From Pseudobutyrivibrio sp. ACV-2 (GTDB lineage Bacteria; Bacillota; Clostridia; Lachnospirales; Lachnospiraceae): a DNA stretch of 64,000 bases. Positions within the stretch are counted from its first letter, which is position 1; every line of letters begins with the position of its first letter. The stretch lies in contig NZ_FNQZ01000003.1 of the NCBI RefSeq assembly GCF_900107545.1, positions 62,001 to 126,000 of the forward strand. Direction: 5' to 3'. Shown in pieces: positions 6,417 to 17,301 of the stretch. The notes under the pieces are model-generated. The model had not been told where the DNA came from, did no database searches, and was given only the letters and a program-made list of their open reading frames with translations. The position numbers and the translations under genes were made by a program.

Positions 6417-8699
6417 ATGGAGTATAAGTTATTGGAAAATATGGATGCTAAAGCGGTATTAAAAGCATACTATGGATATGATTCCTTCAAACCAGGGCAG
6501 GAGCATATCATCGAAGCCATTTTGCAGGGGCAGGATGTACTGGCGATAATGCCTACAGGTGCTGGAAAGTCGGTATGCTATCAGGTGCCTGCCATGCTAT
6601 TATCAGGCATTACTATAGTTATTTCACCCCTTATTTCATTGATGCAGGACCAAGTGAGTGCACTAAATGATATTGGAATTCAGGCAGGATATATTAATTC
6701 TGCACTGACCGATTCACAGATTAGACAGGTCTATGCCAAAGCTATAGATGGACTTTATAAAATCATCTATGTAGCACCTGAAAGATTAGAAAGCTATGAC
6801 TTCATAGAATTTGTCAACAAAATAGATATCTCCATGATAACCATAGATGAAGCACATTGTATTTCTCAGTGGGGGCAGGATTTCAGACCTAGCTATCTGA
6901 AAATTGTCGATTTCATTGACTCTCTTAGTAAAAGACCAATCGTAAGTGCTTTTACAGCAACAGCTACAGAGGAAGTAAAAAATGACATTTCATGCGTTCT
7001 TAAATTGCAGTCTCCAAAGCTTGTAACTACAGGATTTGACCGGGAAAATCTTTATTTTGATGTGCAGGTTATTAAAAAGAAGAATGATTATATTCTCAAT
7101 TACATAAATAAGCATCCAGAGGAAAGTGGCATTATATATTGTGCTACCAGGAAAAATGTTGATGCTGTATATGAAATGCTGGTAAATCAAGGCATACCTG
7201 CTGCCAGGTATCATGCAGGCATGAGTAACGAAGACAGAAAAACCAGTCAGAATGACTTTATATATGATAAATGCCCTGTGATTGTTGCAACCAATGCTTT
7301 CGGTATGGGCATAGATAAATCAAATGTCAGATTTGTTATTCATTACAACATGCCGCAGAGTATGGAAAACTATTATCAGGAAGCTGGTCGTGCCGGTCGT
7401 GACGGAGAGCCATCACAGTGCATATTATTATTTTCAAACCAGGATGTGATGATCAACAGATTTTTGCTTGAGAAAAAGGAAAATTTTGAGGTTTCACTGG
7501 AGGATGCTGAACTCATTAGGCAGCGAGACATGCGAAGACTTCAGCTAATGGAAGGATATTGTACAACATCAGGCTGTCTTCGCAACTATATCCTTGAATA
7601 CTTTGGAGAGAAGAAAACTGAGCCCTGTGATAGCTGCGGTAACTGCCACAGAGAGTTTACGGAAATAGACATGACTGCGGAAGCAAAGCAGGTCATTAAT
7701 TGTGTCTACGAAACCAGAGGCAGATATGGATTAAACATCCTATTAGGTACTTTGATAGGAGCCAATAGGGCCAGGCTAAAAGAGCTTGGTGTGACCAATT
7801 ACAAAACATATGGAGTATTAAACCACCATTCTGAAACAGAACTTCGCTTATTAGTAAATCAGCTTATTGCAGATGGCTATTTAACCCAGACTGCAGAAAA
7901 ATATAGTGTGATTCGCATGGGTGATATTTCTTCTCTCAGAAATCCCAAGACCCGTATAATCGTGAAAACCTACAAGGATAGAGAGTTGGATTCAAAGAAA
8001 TCAAGCCGCAGCAGAAAGGGTACGGATTCTCTGACTAAAGCAGGCTTTGAATTGTTTGACATTCTACGCAATTTACGCGTTAACATTGCCAGAGAAGAAG
8101 GCTTGCCGCCATATATTGTATTTAGCGATAAGAGCCTGATTGATATGAGCGCAAAGTGCCCTCATGATAAAGTATCTATGCTAAATGTATCAGGTGTAGG
8201 TGAGGCAAAATATGAAAAATATGGAAGTCGTTTCTTAGATGCTATTGCAACATTTATAAATGAACATCCTGATGAAGTTACTAGCATTATGGATGATAAT
8301 GATACCGTGGACACCACAATATCAGGGGAAAGAGAACGAAAGCCTAAAAAAGTCCCATTTTATCTTAATCCAGAGGATGCTTGCAATTTCGAGTACAAGG
8401 ATTTATATCTGGTCACTGAAATCAAAGAGGAATTAAATAGAATTACTTCTGTTGAAAATGTAAAGCAAATATATGGTACAGATATTTTTAGATTTTTAGC
8501 TCAGGCCGGATATGTTGAAGAAAAGAAAATAGATGGCAGAAATATCCAGACTCAAACTTCACTTGGTATTGAAAAAGGCATTGTTACCACAGAAAAAATT
8601 AGCAAAAATGGAAATCCCTATAATGTTCTTTTGTATCCAAAAGTTATACAAAAGGAGATTGTGGAGCATTACGCTACGCTGATAGAATCTAACATGTAA
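6417..8699 (+). CDS. recQ: ATP-dependent DNA helicase RecQ
   Basis: 3'-5' DNA helicase for recombination and fork repair, 760 residues. Walker A is PTGAGKSVCYQ, the DEAH box lies in TIDEAHCISQWG, and motif VI is QEAGRAGRDG. The RQC zinc ligands are in CLRNYILEYFGE and CDSCGNC. An HRDC domain follows (LFDILRNLRVNIAREEGLPP). About 120 residues after the HRDC domain form a C-terminal extension not present in the E. coli type (about 610 residues). The ATG at 6417 is used here; an in-frame ATG at 6441 is an alternative because neither has a strong RBS. Confidence 0.93.
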   Translation: MEYKLLENMDAKAVLKAYYGYDSFKPGQEHIIEAILQGQDVLAIMPTGAGKSVCYQVPAMLLSGITIVISPLISLMQDQVSALNDIGIQAGYINSALTDSQIRQVYAKAIDGLYKIIYVAPERLESYDFIEFVNKIDISMITIDEAHCISQWGQDFRPSYLKIVDFIDSLSKRPIVSAFTATATEEVKNDISCVLKLQSPKLVTTGFDRENLYFDVQVIKKKNDYILNYINKHPEESGIIYCATRKNVDAVYEMLVNQGIPAARYHAGMSNEDRKTSQNDFIYDKCPVIVATNAFGMGIDKSNVRFVIHYNMPQSMENYYQEAGRAGRDGEPSQCILLFSNQDVMINRFLLEKKENFEVSLEDAELIRQRDMRRLQLMEGYCTTSGCLRNYILEYFGEKKTEPCDSCGNCHREFTEIDMTAEAKQVINCVYETRGRYGLNILLGTLIGANRARLKELGVTNYKTYGVLNHHSETELRLLVNQLIADGYLTQTAEKYSVIRMGDISSLRNPKTRIIVKTYKDRELDSKKSSRSRKGTDSLTKAGFELFDILRNLRVNIAREEGLPPYIVFSDKSLIDMSAKCPHDKVSMLNVSGVGEAKYEKYGSRFLDAIATFINEHPDEVTSIMDDNDTVDTTISGERERKPKKVPFYLNPEDACNFEYKDLYLVTEIKEELNRITSVENVKQIYGTDIFRFLAQAGYVEEKKIDGRNIQTQTSLGIEKGIVTTEKISKNGNPYNVLLYPKVIQKEIVEHYATLIESNM

Positions 8700-8715
8700 A
8701 AATATTGATAAAATA

Positions 8716-8750
8716 GAGCTCCGGTCTTTTTAGACTAGGGGCTCATTTTT
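8716..8750 (+). terminator. Terminator after recQ
   Basis: Hairpin with GAGCTCC/GGGGCTC outer stem and GTCT/AGAC inner stem, followed by TTTTT. Confidence 0.7.
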
Positions 8751-8783
8751 CTTTTAATTAGATTACTATTTTTTATTCATTTC

Positions 8784-8812
8784 TTGACATACCCATATCA
8801 AATCCTTATACT
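8784..8812 (+). promoter_or_regulatory. Promoter of the ABC-2 exporter operon
   Basis: TTGACA (8784-8789), 17-base spacer, TATACT (8807-8812): a near-consensus vegetative promoter 66 bases before the first gene. Confidence 0.8.
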
Positions 8813-8837
8813 CCCATATATTTTTGAAAAATGAAAA

Positions 8838-8861
8838 TTGATTAACCATATAGTTAATCAA
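8838..8861 (+). promoter_or_regulatory. Perfect inverted repeat operator
   Basis: TTGATTAAC, six bases, GTTAATCAA: a perfect 9-bp dyad just downstream of the promoter. The operon ends with an ArsR-type regulator (11504), the most likely ligand of this site. Confidence 0.65.
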
Positions 8862-8877
8862 AGAAAGGGAGGGAATA

Positions 8878-9690
8878 ATGGAATATAAAGTATTGAAAGC
8901 TACCATCACAAAGGAGTTTCAGGTAAGGCTTAGGGCTTATCCCATTAGCTTTATGGTGGGATGTATTCTTACATCCTTTTATACCACCTTTGGGGCATGG
9001 CTGATGTATCACTATTTTTTCAGGGGGCAGCTCTCGGATAGCTTTACTGGCTTAACTGGAACCAGCGATTACATGAGCTATGCTATAGTGGGAAGCCTTA
9101 TGTATTTATTTGTGGTGCGTACCTGTCTCAACGTCAGTAGAACTTTGATGACAGAGCTGTGGGAGGGGACTTTAGAGAGTCTGATGCTGGCGCCATTTAG
9201 GAGAGTGGCATATTTTCTGGGAAATATGTTACTGCAGACAATAACCACTTTCGGAGAGACTGCAATTGCAGCGATTATAGGAGTTGTATTCGGACTTAGG
9301 ATACATGAGTTTAACCTAATAGAATTTGTTGTGGCAGTATTGATATCTCTTTATTGTTTCTTTGGTGTATCACTGATTCTAGGGTGTGTCATGCTTTATA
9401 CCAGAAACACCTATATTACACAAAACACCCTGTTTACAGCCATGTTTTTAGTTTGTGGAATCACATTCCCTAAGGAATATCTGCCTTTTGGTCTAAAGGT
9501 ATTAGGCAGCATAATCCCAGTTACAGATTGTGTTTCAATCATGCGAGCATCATTGCTTGGCGGTATGCCTCAAGCGCAGGTGGTCAAACTGGCTATCAAG
9601 GCGCTAGCAGTTGGTACTGTCTATATAGCAATGGGAATGCCTCTGATGAAACACGCGGAAAGAATAGCGTTAGAGAAAATGGAAGGGTAG
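8878..9690 (+). CDS. ABC-2 type transporter permease
   Basis: A 270-residue membrane protein with six predicted helices and the ABC-2 permease layout, including a conserved ELWEGTLESLMLAPFRR segment on the cytoplasmic side and a late GITFPKEYLPF loop. It starts at 8878 after AAGGGAGGG. With the ATPase (9697) and the second permease (10683) it forms an exporter, probably heterodimeric. Substrates of such systems are drugs, peptides or lipids; nothing here narrows it. First gene of a four-gene operon. Confidence 0.85.
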   Translation: MEYKVLKATITKEFQVRLRAYPISFMVGCILTSFYTTFGAWLMYHYFFRGQLSDSFTGLTGTSDYMSYAIVGSLMYLFVVRTCLNVSRTLMTELWEGTLESLMLAPFRRVAYFLGNMLLQTITTFGETAIAAIIGVVFGLRIHEFNLIEFVVAVLISLYCFFGVSLILGCVMLYTRNTYITQNTLFTAMFLVCGITFPKEYLPFGLKVLGSIIPVTDCVSIMRASLLGGMPQAQVVKLAIKALAVGTVYIAMGMPLMKHAERIALEKMEG

Positions 9691-9696
9691 GAAAAT

Positions 9697-10686
9697 ATGA
9701 TTGAGGTTAGAAATCTAAAAAAGACTTATGATGTAAAAAGAAGAGATGGACTTTTTAAATCCCATAGAGAAAAAGTAGAAGCAGTAAAAGACATTTCGAT
9801 GCGTATAGAAGCTGGTCAAATAGTAGGTCTTCTTGGTATAAATGGTGCTGGTAAGACCACAACAATAAAGATGCTTACAACACTTATTGAGCCAACCGCT
9901 GGCAGCTATAGTTTTGATGGGCTGGATGCCATAGCACATCCTACAGAGGTAAAAAAGCAAATAAACATGATTGCCGGTGGAGAGCGCATGATATATTGGA
10001 GGCTGACAGCTTATGAAAATCTGTGGTACTACGGTCAACTGTATGGTATAGAAAATGTTATTTTAAAACAGAGGATAGAAAAACTTTTAAAGCTTGTAGG
10101 ACTTGAAGATAAAGCAAATATTCCAGTGGAAACTTTTTCAAAGGGCATGAAGCAGAGGCTGCAGATTGCCAGGGGAATGATTAATGATCCAAAATACATA
10201 TTTTTAGACGAGCCTACAATCGGCCTTGATGCAGTGGTGACTCAGGAGCTTCATGAGGAAATAATGAATCTGGCAAAGAAACAGGAAAAGGGAATTCTTC
10301 TAACTTCCCACTATCTGTCAGAGGTGGAGCAATTATGTGATTATATTTATCTGGTCAATAATGGAGAGCTGATAGTGGAAGGAACAAAAAGGAAATTGAC
10401 GGATTTTGTGTTCCTGCGAAATCAGTATGCCTTTTCAACAAAAGGAATGGATGAAGGAATCTATCTGAAGCTGAAAAATCATATTGGATTTGTGGATAAA
10501 GATGCAGACGTATCCTTTGAAGGTGGGAAAACTCTGATTACTTCAAAGGTTGAGCTTTCTTCAAAGCTTGCAGAATTTGCACTTGATGAGAAGCTTACCA
10601 TTAACGAGCTTCATAAAATGGAGCCATCATTAGAACAGGCTGTAATCAAGCTTTCAAAAGAAATGCAAAAGGAGAAAATGGCATGA
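9697..10686 (+). CDS. ABC transporter ATP-binding protein (exporter)
   Basis: A 329-residue ATPase. Walker A is GINGAGKTTTIK, the signature is FSKGMKQRLQIARG (S-K-G-M in place of LSGGQ), Walker B is YIFLDEPTIGLDA, and the H-loop is LLTSHYLSEVE. The roughly 100-residue C-terminal extension is typical of DrrA/NatA-type exporter ATPases. It lies six bases after the first permease gene and overlaps the second by ATGA, so the three are coupled. Confidence 0.9.
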   Translation: MIEVRNLKKTYDVKRRDGLFKSHREKVEAVKDISMRIEAGQIVGLLGINGAGKTTTIKMLTTLIEPTAGSYSFDGLDAIAHPTEVKKQINMIAGGERMIYWRLTAYENLWYYGQLYGIENVILKQRIEKLLKLVGLEDKANIPVETFSKGMKQRLQIARGMINDPKYIFLDEPTIGLDAVVTQELHEEIMNLAKKQEKGILLTSHYLSEVEQLCDYIYLVNNGELIVEGTKRKLTDFVFLRNQYAFSTKGMDEGIYLKLKNHIGFVDKDADVSFEGGKTLITSKVELSSKLAEFALDEKLTINELHKMEPSLEQAVIKLSKEMQKEKMA

Positions 10687-11492
10687 AATATTTCCTAAAA
10701 GTAGTGTGGGCTGAGGCAGTAAAACAGCATCGAAATTATTTTAACAACTGGACTATATACATTTCTTTATTCATATGGCCACTGTTTAGTTTTTTATCAG
10801 CATACTATAGCTACAGTGCATTTGATGTGGATGGAACTTTGATATCATATATAAATGGAAAAAATATATTAGTATTTCTCATGTTGGGGTATATGGCAAT
10901 GAGCTTTTTCAGGTCAGTGGTTCAGTCAGCCTGGAATTTTTCCAGAGAACGCCAAAGTGGAACTTTAGAGTACATATATCTTTCCACCGCAAATAGGCTG
11001 GCAGTTTTAATGGGAAATGCCCTGTCATCAGTATTTGAAAGTGCGATAGTTATGCTGGTTTTTGGAATGCTAATCATAATCAGCAATAGAGATTCCATTA
11101 ACGTAAATACGATATCATTAGGAATAGTCCTTATAATTTTTATTGCAATGGCACTCTTATGGGGAGTATTTTTAAACGCATGTTTTTTGTATTCTAGGGA
11201 TACGGATTTTTTATTCACCATTTTAGAGGAGCCAATGGAGATTTTTGCCGGGGTAAAGGTTCCAATAATGATTTTTCCAGCCTGGGCAAAAATTGTCAGC
11301 TTCATTTTTCCTCTCACCTATGTGCTTGAGGCTTTAAGACAGGTAATGTTAAATGATGCAAGTGTGTCATCCCTATCTAATATTTTGTTTGCCTGTATTG
11401 GAATAATAATAGTGCTTTTATCTGCAACATTGTTTACAATAGGAATTGTAGAAAAGCACATGAGAAAGACGGGCAATGTTGTCCTGTTTTGA
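10683..11492 (+). CDS. ABC-2 type transporter permease
   Basis: A 269-residue membrane protein with six hydrophobic segments. It resembles the first permease of the operon in layout: an amphipathic SRERQSGTLEYIYLSTANRL segment before the third helix, and a late loop AGVKVPIMIFPAWAK. The start overlaps the ATPase stop (ATGA). It likely pairs with the first permease to form the membrane channel. Confidence 0.85.
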   Translation: MKYFLKVVWAEAVKQHRNYFNNWTIYISLFIWPLFSFLSAYYSYSAFDVDGTLISYINGKNILVFLMLGYMAMSFFRSVVQSAWNFSRERQSGTLEYIYLSTANRLAVLMGNALSSVFESAIVMLVFGMLIIISNRDSINVNTISLGIVLIIFIAMALLWGVFLNACFLYSRDTDFLFTILEEPMEIFAGVKVPIMIFPAWAKIVSFIFPLTYVLEALRQVMLNDASVSSLSNILFACIGIIIVLLSATLFTIGIVEKHMRKTGNVVLF

Positions 11493-11503
11493 TAGGGTAA
11501 TAA

Positions 11504-12487
11504 ATGAAAATTGGAACTTATATAGACAGAGTTGATGATTCATATACTTATACGCTATGTGGAGAGATATTTTTTTCTCCTCTTTTTGAAATGTTTGCAG
11601 CAATGCATGTTATCTGCAATCCGATGCATCATACTGCCAGACTTCGCTGGTGGGAGAGAATGCAGGAGCAGCTGGACGAAGGACTAATAGAGGATATAGT
11701 CGATTTATCAGAATGTACAAATGAGTGGCTGGCACCTATCGATTTTGTGTCCTTTGACACATATCCAACCAGAGATATGAATGTTGAGGAGGCCCTGTTA
11801 ACCCTAGAGGGCTACTCTATTGATATATGGAAAAAGGTTTTTAGCGATAATGGTACAACTATCACTCCTTCTCAAAAACAAAAGATTATTGGAGTGTCAA
11901 AAAGATTCTACGACTCCTATTTTTATAATGAGATAATAATTCTAGAGCCCCTCATGAACACAGCATTAAAAAAACTGTTAAAATCCTGGGAAACAGACGG
12001 AATCGCAAAATCCTTAGCTGATATCCATGAGCGACTTAAAGTGGATGAGCGTGAGGTAATCTTTGTGAAGAACAAGGAATATCATTTCAAATATGATGAA
12101 ATAAAAAAGATATTTGTGACTGGCAGTGTATTTTTGAGTCCACATCTTATTATGGGAATGGATGACAATTCATCAATTCAGACGGTGAAGCATTTTTATG
12201 CTGAGGGTGTGGAATCCTGTCCTCCAGAAGAGCTGGTAAAGCTCTATAATGGCCTGGCTGATGGAACCAGATTGCAGATACTTAAGATGATAAAGCATAA
12301 AGCTGACACCACTCAAAGTTTGGCGAAAAAGCTCGGAATATCTGAGGCTGCCGTTTCAAAACAGCTAAAGGTGTTAAACGCAGGTGGCCTTGTTACCAAA
12401 CATAGAAAAGGCAGCTTTATGTATTATTCAGTGGCAGATCAGGCTTTGGATTTTCTGACTTATAGGATATATGAGTATCTGATGTAA
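11504..12487 (+). CDS. ArsR-type regulator with a large N-terminal domain
   Basis: A 327-residue protein. Residues about 240-327 are an ArsR winged helix (LYNGLADGTRLQILKMIK, SEAAVSKQLKVLNAGG, HRKGSFMYYSV). The first 230 residues form an uncharacterised domain of the DUF5937 type, probably a ligand sensor. It sits 11 bases after the exporter permease and most likely represses the operon through the dyad at 8838. Its 3' end overlaps the convergent AraC gene by 71 bases. Confidence 0.8.
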   Translation: MKIGTYIDRVDDSYTYTLCGEIFFSPLFEMFAAMHVICNPMHHTARLRWWERMQEQLDEGLIEDIVDLSECTNEWLAPIDFVSFDTYPTRDMNVEEALLTLEGYSIDIWKKVFSDNGTTITPSQKQKIIGVSKRFYDSYFYNEIIILEPLMNTALKKLLKSWETDGIAKSLADIHERLKVDEREVIFVKNKEYHFKYDEIKKIFVTGSVFLSPHLIMGMDDNSSIQTVKHFYAEGVESCPPEELVKLYNGLADGTRLQILKMIKHKADTTQSLAKKLGISEAAVSKQLKVLNAGGLVTKHRKGSFMYYSVADQALDFLTYRIYEYLM

Positions 12488-13268
12488 AGCGGGCATGTCT
12501 AAAATATTTCCGCTGAAACTCCATAGGAGTCATGCCGACCCTTTCCCTGAAGGTCTTTATAAAATAGCTGGTAGAGGAAAAGGCCAGGTATTCACCGATA
12601 TCCGATTCTGAGAAATCGGAGTACAATAGCATATTTTGGGCTGCTTCAATCCGTTTACTGCAGATGTATTCCTGGATTGTGCAGCCCTTTTCTTTTTTGA
12701 AAAGAGTGTTCAAATAGTTTGGTGACAGGTGTGCAGCCTCAGCTACATCCTTTAGAGTGATTTTTTGATGAAGGCTGAAATAGATGTAGTCTAAAGCTCT
12801 GTATGTAGGCTTGCTGAGTGCAGCAGGAGCGCCTATTTCATCTATCTTGGCCCTGTCAGAATGTATGGCAGCAAGTCTTTTTGTAAAATCAGTAATCATT
12901 TCAGTGTGCAGCTTTTCGATTGTAGACACATCGTCGCAAATATCCATCTGTCTTATATAGTAATCGCTTAGATTATAGGCAGTCTGAGCCTCTAAGCCTC
13001 CTTCAATGGCAAAACGTGTAGCCAAAGTGGTGGTGGCTACAAAAAGATATTTTATGTTTCTCACTGGGTCAGTTGACAATTTGCCCATAGACTCTGAGCG
13101 AAAGAACTTTATACTTTCCTCAATCGAGCGTAAATCTCCATTTTTAAGATATTCATATTGCAGCAGCTCCTCGTCGTAGGTGTGGTGAGGCACGTCAGCT
13201 TCCCTCTGCAAAAAGGAAGCTATAACCAGCTGTTTATTTTGTTCTGAAGTGTTATATTTTCCATTCAT
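12417..13268 (-). CDS. AraC-family transcriptional regulator
   Basis: A 283-residue protein with the two-helix-turn-helix AraC domain at about residues 170-268 (ITLKDVAEAAHLSPNYLNTL, then FSSTSYFIKTFRERVGMTP). The N-terminal half has no cupin pattern I recognise. It is divergent from the 6-phospho-beta-glucosidase gene, so control of that gene is likely. The last residues run on into the convergent ArsR gene; this 71-base 3' overlap may reflect an extended C-terminus after loss of an earlier stop. Confidence 0.85.
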   Translation of the reverse strand: MNGKYNTSEQNKQLVIASFLQREADVPHHTYDEELLQYEYLKNGDLRSIEESIKFFRSESMGKLSTDPVRNIKYLFVATTTLATRFAIEGGLEAQTAYNLSDYYIRQMDICDDVSTIEKLHTEMITDFTKRLAAIHSDRAKIDEIGAPAALSKPTYRALDYIYFSLHQKITLKDVAEAAHLSPNYLNTLFKKEKGCTIQEYICSKRIEAAQNMLLYSDFSESDIGEYLAFSSTSYFIKTFRERVGMTPMEFQRKYFRHARFTSDTHISYKSENPKPDLPLNNT

Positions 13269-13387
13269 AGTTAAATAATATCACAAATAGTTAGATATTG
13301 ATATTGCACAAGCTTCATATTTGCTAATATACAAATAGATATAGATTCCTGAATGCAAAATAGGAAAATGCATTTGGAAACCTATAA

Positions 13388-14857
<1,470 letters not shown>

Positions 14858-14866
14858 TGAAATACT

Positions 14867-14895
14867 CGCCTTCCCAAATTCGGGAAGGCGTTTTT
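14867..14895 (+). terminator. Terminator after bglA
   Basis: Perfect 9-bp stem CGCCTTCCC/GGGAAGGCG followed by TTTTT. Confidence 0.92.
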
Positions 14896-14984
14896 GTGTG
14901 ACATAAATGTGATAATTGTTGTACTAATATGTATATGAAATAAAAAAGAGATGCAAAACATCTCGATTAGGGGAGCTAGAGGTA

Positions 14985-15221
14985 ATGAGAATTAAACACA
15001 TTAATGATGAAAACGGATTTTTTGAAAGACTAAACGGATGTGAAGGGAAGGTGTATTTGATTAATACAGATGGAAATATTATCACTCTTAATCCAAAAGT
15101 AAAGCATGATATTGGAACCATAGCATCAACACTTTTGGATGGCACACTTAACGATGTAGAAATTAGATTTTCAGAGACAAAGGATATTTTTTATATGGCA
15201 GAATATGTGATAGCTGTATAA
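14985..15221 (+). CDS. Small hypothetical protein
   Basis: A 78-residue soluble protein with no family I recognise. It begins MRIKHINDENGFFERLNGC and contains a short beta-rich region (GKVYLINTDGNIITLNP). RBS GAGGT lies four bases upstream and codon use looks genuine. It is a single-gene unit between two terminators, with the end of bglA before it and dus after. No function is proposed. Confidence 0.6.
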   Translation: MRIKHINDENGFFERLNGCEGKVYLINTDGNIITLNPKVKHDIGTIASTLLDGTLNDVEIRFSETKDIFYMAEYVIAV

Positions 15222-15308
15222 AATTTTTATGAAATAGTAAAGAGGGGAATAATTATATAGATTCCTGTTGACTATACATTTTTAGTCAGCAAGAGTGATA
15301 TGTTGATA

Positions 15309-15346
15309 AGAAGCAATTCTGAAGCTAGGATTGCTTCTTTTTTGTT
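15309..15346 (+). terminator. Terminator after the small hypothetical gene
   Basis: Stem AGAAGCAAT/ATTGCTTCT (15309-15317 with 15330-15338) followed by TTTTTT. A weaker GTTGACTA/TAGTCAGC stem lies 30 bases upstream. Confidence 0.85.
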
Positions 15347-15414
15347 AATGTTAGATACATTAAAAGTGGTACAATCTTTTACAAGTAATTAAAACTATGT
15401 AGCAAAGGAAAAAA

Positions 15415-16407
15415 ATGGATAAAAGCAATAATAGATTAAACCTATATCTTGCACCTTTAGAAGGTGTTACAGATTCAATATATCGAAATACATTTTTAAA
15501 ATATTATGGTGGTGTTGGAAAGGTTTATACACCTTTCATTTCTCCTAATTCTACCTTTAAATTTACCACCAGAGAGTTCAAAGATATTGATTCTGAAAAA
15601 AATGATGTAAGTCTTACTGTGCCTCAGCTTTTGACCAATAATCCAGAGCATTTATTATGGGCGGCAGCTGAAATAGCATCCCTTGGATTTGGTGAAATTA
15701 ATCTAAATCTAGGATGTCCAAGTGGAACAGTAGTGGCAAAGAAAAAGGGCTCAGGTCTTCTTTATTATCCAGAAGAACTAGATAAATTTTTATACTCTAT
15801 CTATAGCGGTTTAGATGAGGCATGCAGCAGGAAAAATGCTAAGACACCTGCCATATCTATCAAAACAAGGCTTGGAAAGGTTGAGCCTGAGGAATTCTAT
15901 GAAATATTAGATATTTATAATAAATATCCAGTTCACGAGCTGACCATTCATCCTAGAATCCAGACCGATTTTTATAAAGAACCCCTTCGTATGGAATTTT
16001 TCGATTATGCCATCAGTCATGCAAAGGCTAATTTAGTATTCAATGGAGAGTTAAATACTACAGCAGATATTTTGAGTATTGAAGAAAAGTATGATATCGT
16101 AAATGCGGTAATGCTTGGACGCGGCTTGATTTCTAATCCTGAGCTTGCCATTTGGTACAACAATGGCACATTGCCTGATAAAATAGATATGGCAAAATTT
16201 AAGGATTTTCATAACAGTCTTTTAGAGCAGTATATTTCAGTGCTGTCAGGGGAAAAGCCAGTATTACACAGAATGAAGGAATTCTGGGTTTATTGGCAAA
16301 AGAATTTCCCGAATCAGGAAAAACAAATCAAAAAGCTCAGGAAATCGAATAAGCTCATGGAGTACAAGGATTATGCAAATATATTATTAACATCAGGAGG
16401 ACTATAA
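15415..16407 (+). CDS. dus: tRNA-dihydrouridine synthase family protein
   Basis: An FMN enzyme that reduces uridine to dihydrouridine in tRNA D-loops. The 330 residues include LAPLEGVTD at the N-terminus, INLNLGCPSGTVV with the catalytic cysteine, and VFNGELNTTADI with VMLGRGLISNP as the flavin phosphate-binding end of the barrel. The YTPFISPN segment at the start differs from the commoner DusB/C pattern. Two genes follow without a gap, so it heads a dus-membrane protein-shikimate kinase unit. Confidence 0.88.
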   Translation: MDKSNNRLNLYLAPLEGVTDSIYRNTFLKYYGGVGKVYTPFISPNSTFKFTTREFKDIDSEKNDVSLTVPQLLTNNPEHLLWAAAEIASLGFGEINLNLGCPSGTVVAKKKGSGLLYYPEELDKFLYSIYSGLDEACSRKNAKTPAISIKTRLGKVEPEEFYEILDIYNKYPVHELTIHPRIQTDFYKEPLRMEFFDYAISHAKANLVFNGELNTTADILSIEEKYDIVNAVMLGRGLISNPELAIWYNNGTLPDKIDMAKFKDFHNSLLEQYISVLSGEKPVLHRMKEFWVYWQKNFPNQEKQIKKLRKSNKLMEYKDYANILLTSGGL

Positions 16408-17301
16408 GTGTACACAACAAGTTATTATTTGGAGCACTATTTCCATATGCCGGATTTTATAATATTTTTGGCCTTGGCAATGGTTCTAATGGGAATAGTA
16501 TTTTTTGTATTTTATCTTTACGCAAAAGGAACCAATAAAACCGATAAGAAGCTGGAGCATGAATTTTACTACCTGTCAGAAAGGTTTTATGAACTGATAT
16601 TTTCAGGCGGCTCAATCATTGGCTTCATGGCTGCCTACTATTTGATCAACCGATTTGTTACAGAAGGAGCATTTAAAACCTTTTGGGATGATTACAAGGA
16701 CTATTTACTTCTGGTATTTATGGTCATATCAATCCTTGTTAATTCATTTTTGGATCATGTGGTTCTCAGAGTAAAGCATCTGGATGAAGATGCCATGGCA
16801 TCCATCAGACTTACCGGAATGCTTTACATGATTATCATTTTTGCATACATCAAGTTCATCTATGAGGATGATAATTATGATATGTTCATAGCTTATTTCC
16901 TCACTTTGATGATAGGTCGATTCGTTTATTTTGACGCAAGCTTCAAGGACTTTTTACATTGCATTAAAAGAGCAATTGCAAATATTCCAATTATGATTAT
17001 GGCACTTACCTTTCTTGGAATAATGTGTCTGTATGGCTATTCAACAGAGTATCTGTTAAAGCATAATGGTGTTATCACCAATATTTTCTTCACTCATCTG
17101 TTCATAATTGTGGCTATGTTTATCACACATTTTGTGGCCTACAAAATTGTGCAGGGTAAGACTTGTGTCAAAACCAAAAGGACAAATAGAATAGAGCGAG
17201 AGGATAATAGACAAAGGCATAGTAGACGAGAGTCACATGACAGAGTCGAAAGACAAGAAAGACCACGTAGACAAGACGAAATTGAGGTAATGGATTTATG
17301 A
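16408..17301 (+). CDS. Multi-pass membrane protein with a basic C-terminal tail
   Basis: A 297-residue protein of unknown family with about seven hydrophobic helices between residues 17 and 245. The cytoplasmic tail is unusually rich in Arg, Glu, Asp and His (RTNRIEREDNRQRHSRRESH onwards). The start is GTG at 16408, directly after the dus stop, with AGGAGG at 16395-16400 at good distance. The end overlaps the next gene by ATGA. The tail composition suggests contact with RNA, DNA or acidic partners, but no function is supported. Confidence 0.75.
   Translation: MYTTSYYLEHYFHMPDFIIFLALAMVLMGIVFFVFYLYAKGTNKTDKKLEHEFYYLSERFYELIFSGGSIIGFMAAYYLINRFVTEGAFKTFWDDYKDYLLLVFMVISILVNSFLDHVVLRVKHLDEDAMASIRLTGMLYMIIIFAYIKFIYEDDNYDMFIAYFLTLMIGRFVYFDASFKDFLHCIKRAIANIPIMIMALTFLGIMCLYGYSTEYLLKHNGVITNIFFTHLFIIVAMFITHFVAYKIVQGKTCVKTKRTNRIEREDNRQRHSRRESHDRVERQERPRRQDEIEVMDL

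Noticed and set aside
15264-15292. Promoter or terminator at the GTTGACTA/TAGTCAGC stem
   Set aside because: No -10 box at a usable distance from TTGACT and no T run after the stem; the stronger terminator follows at 15309.
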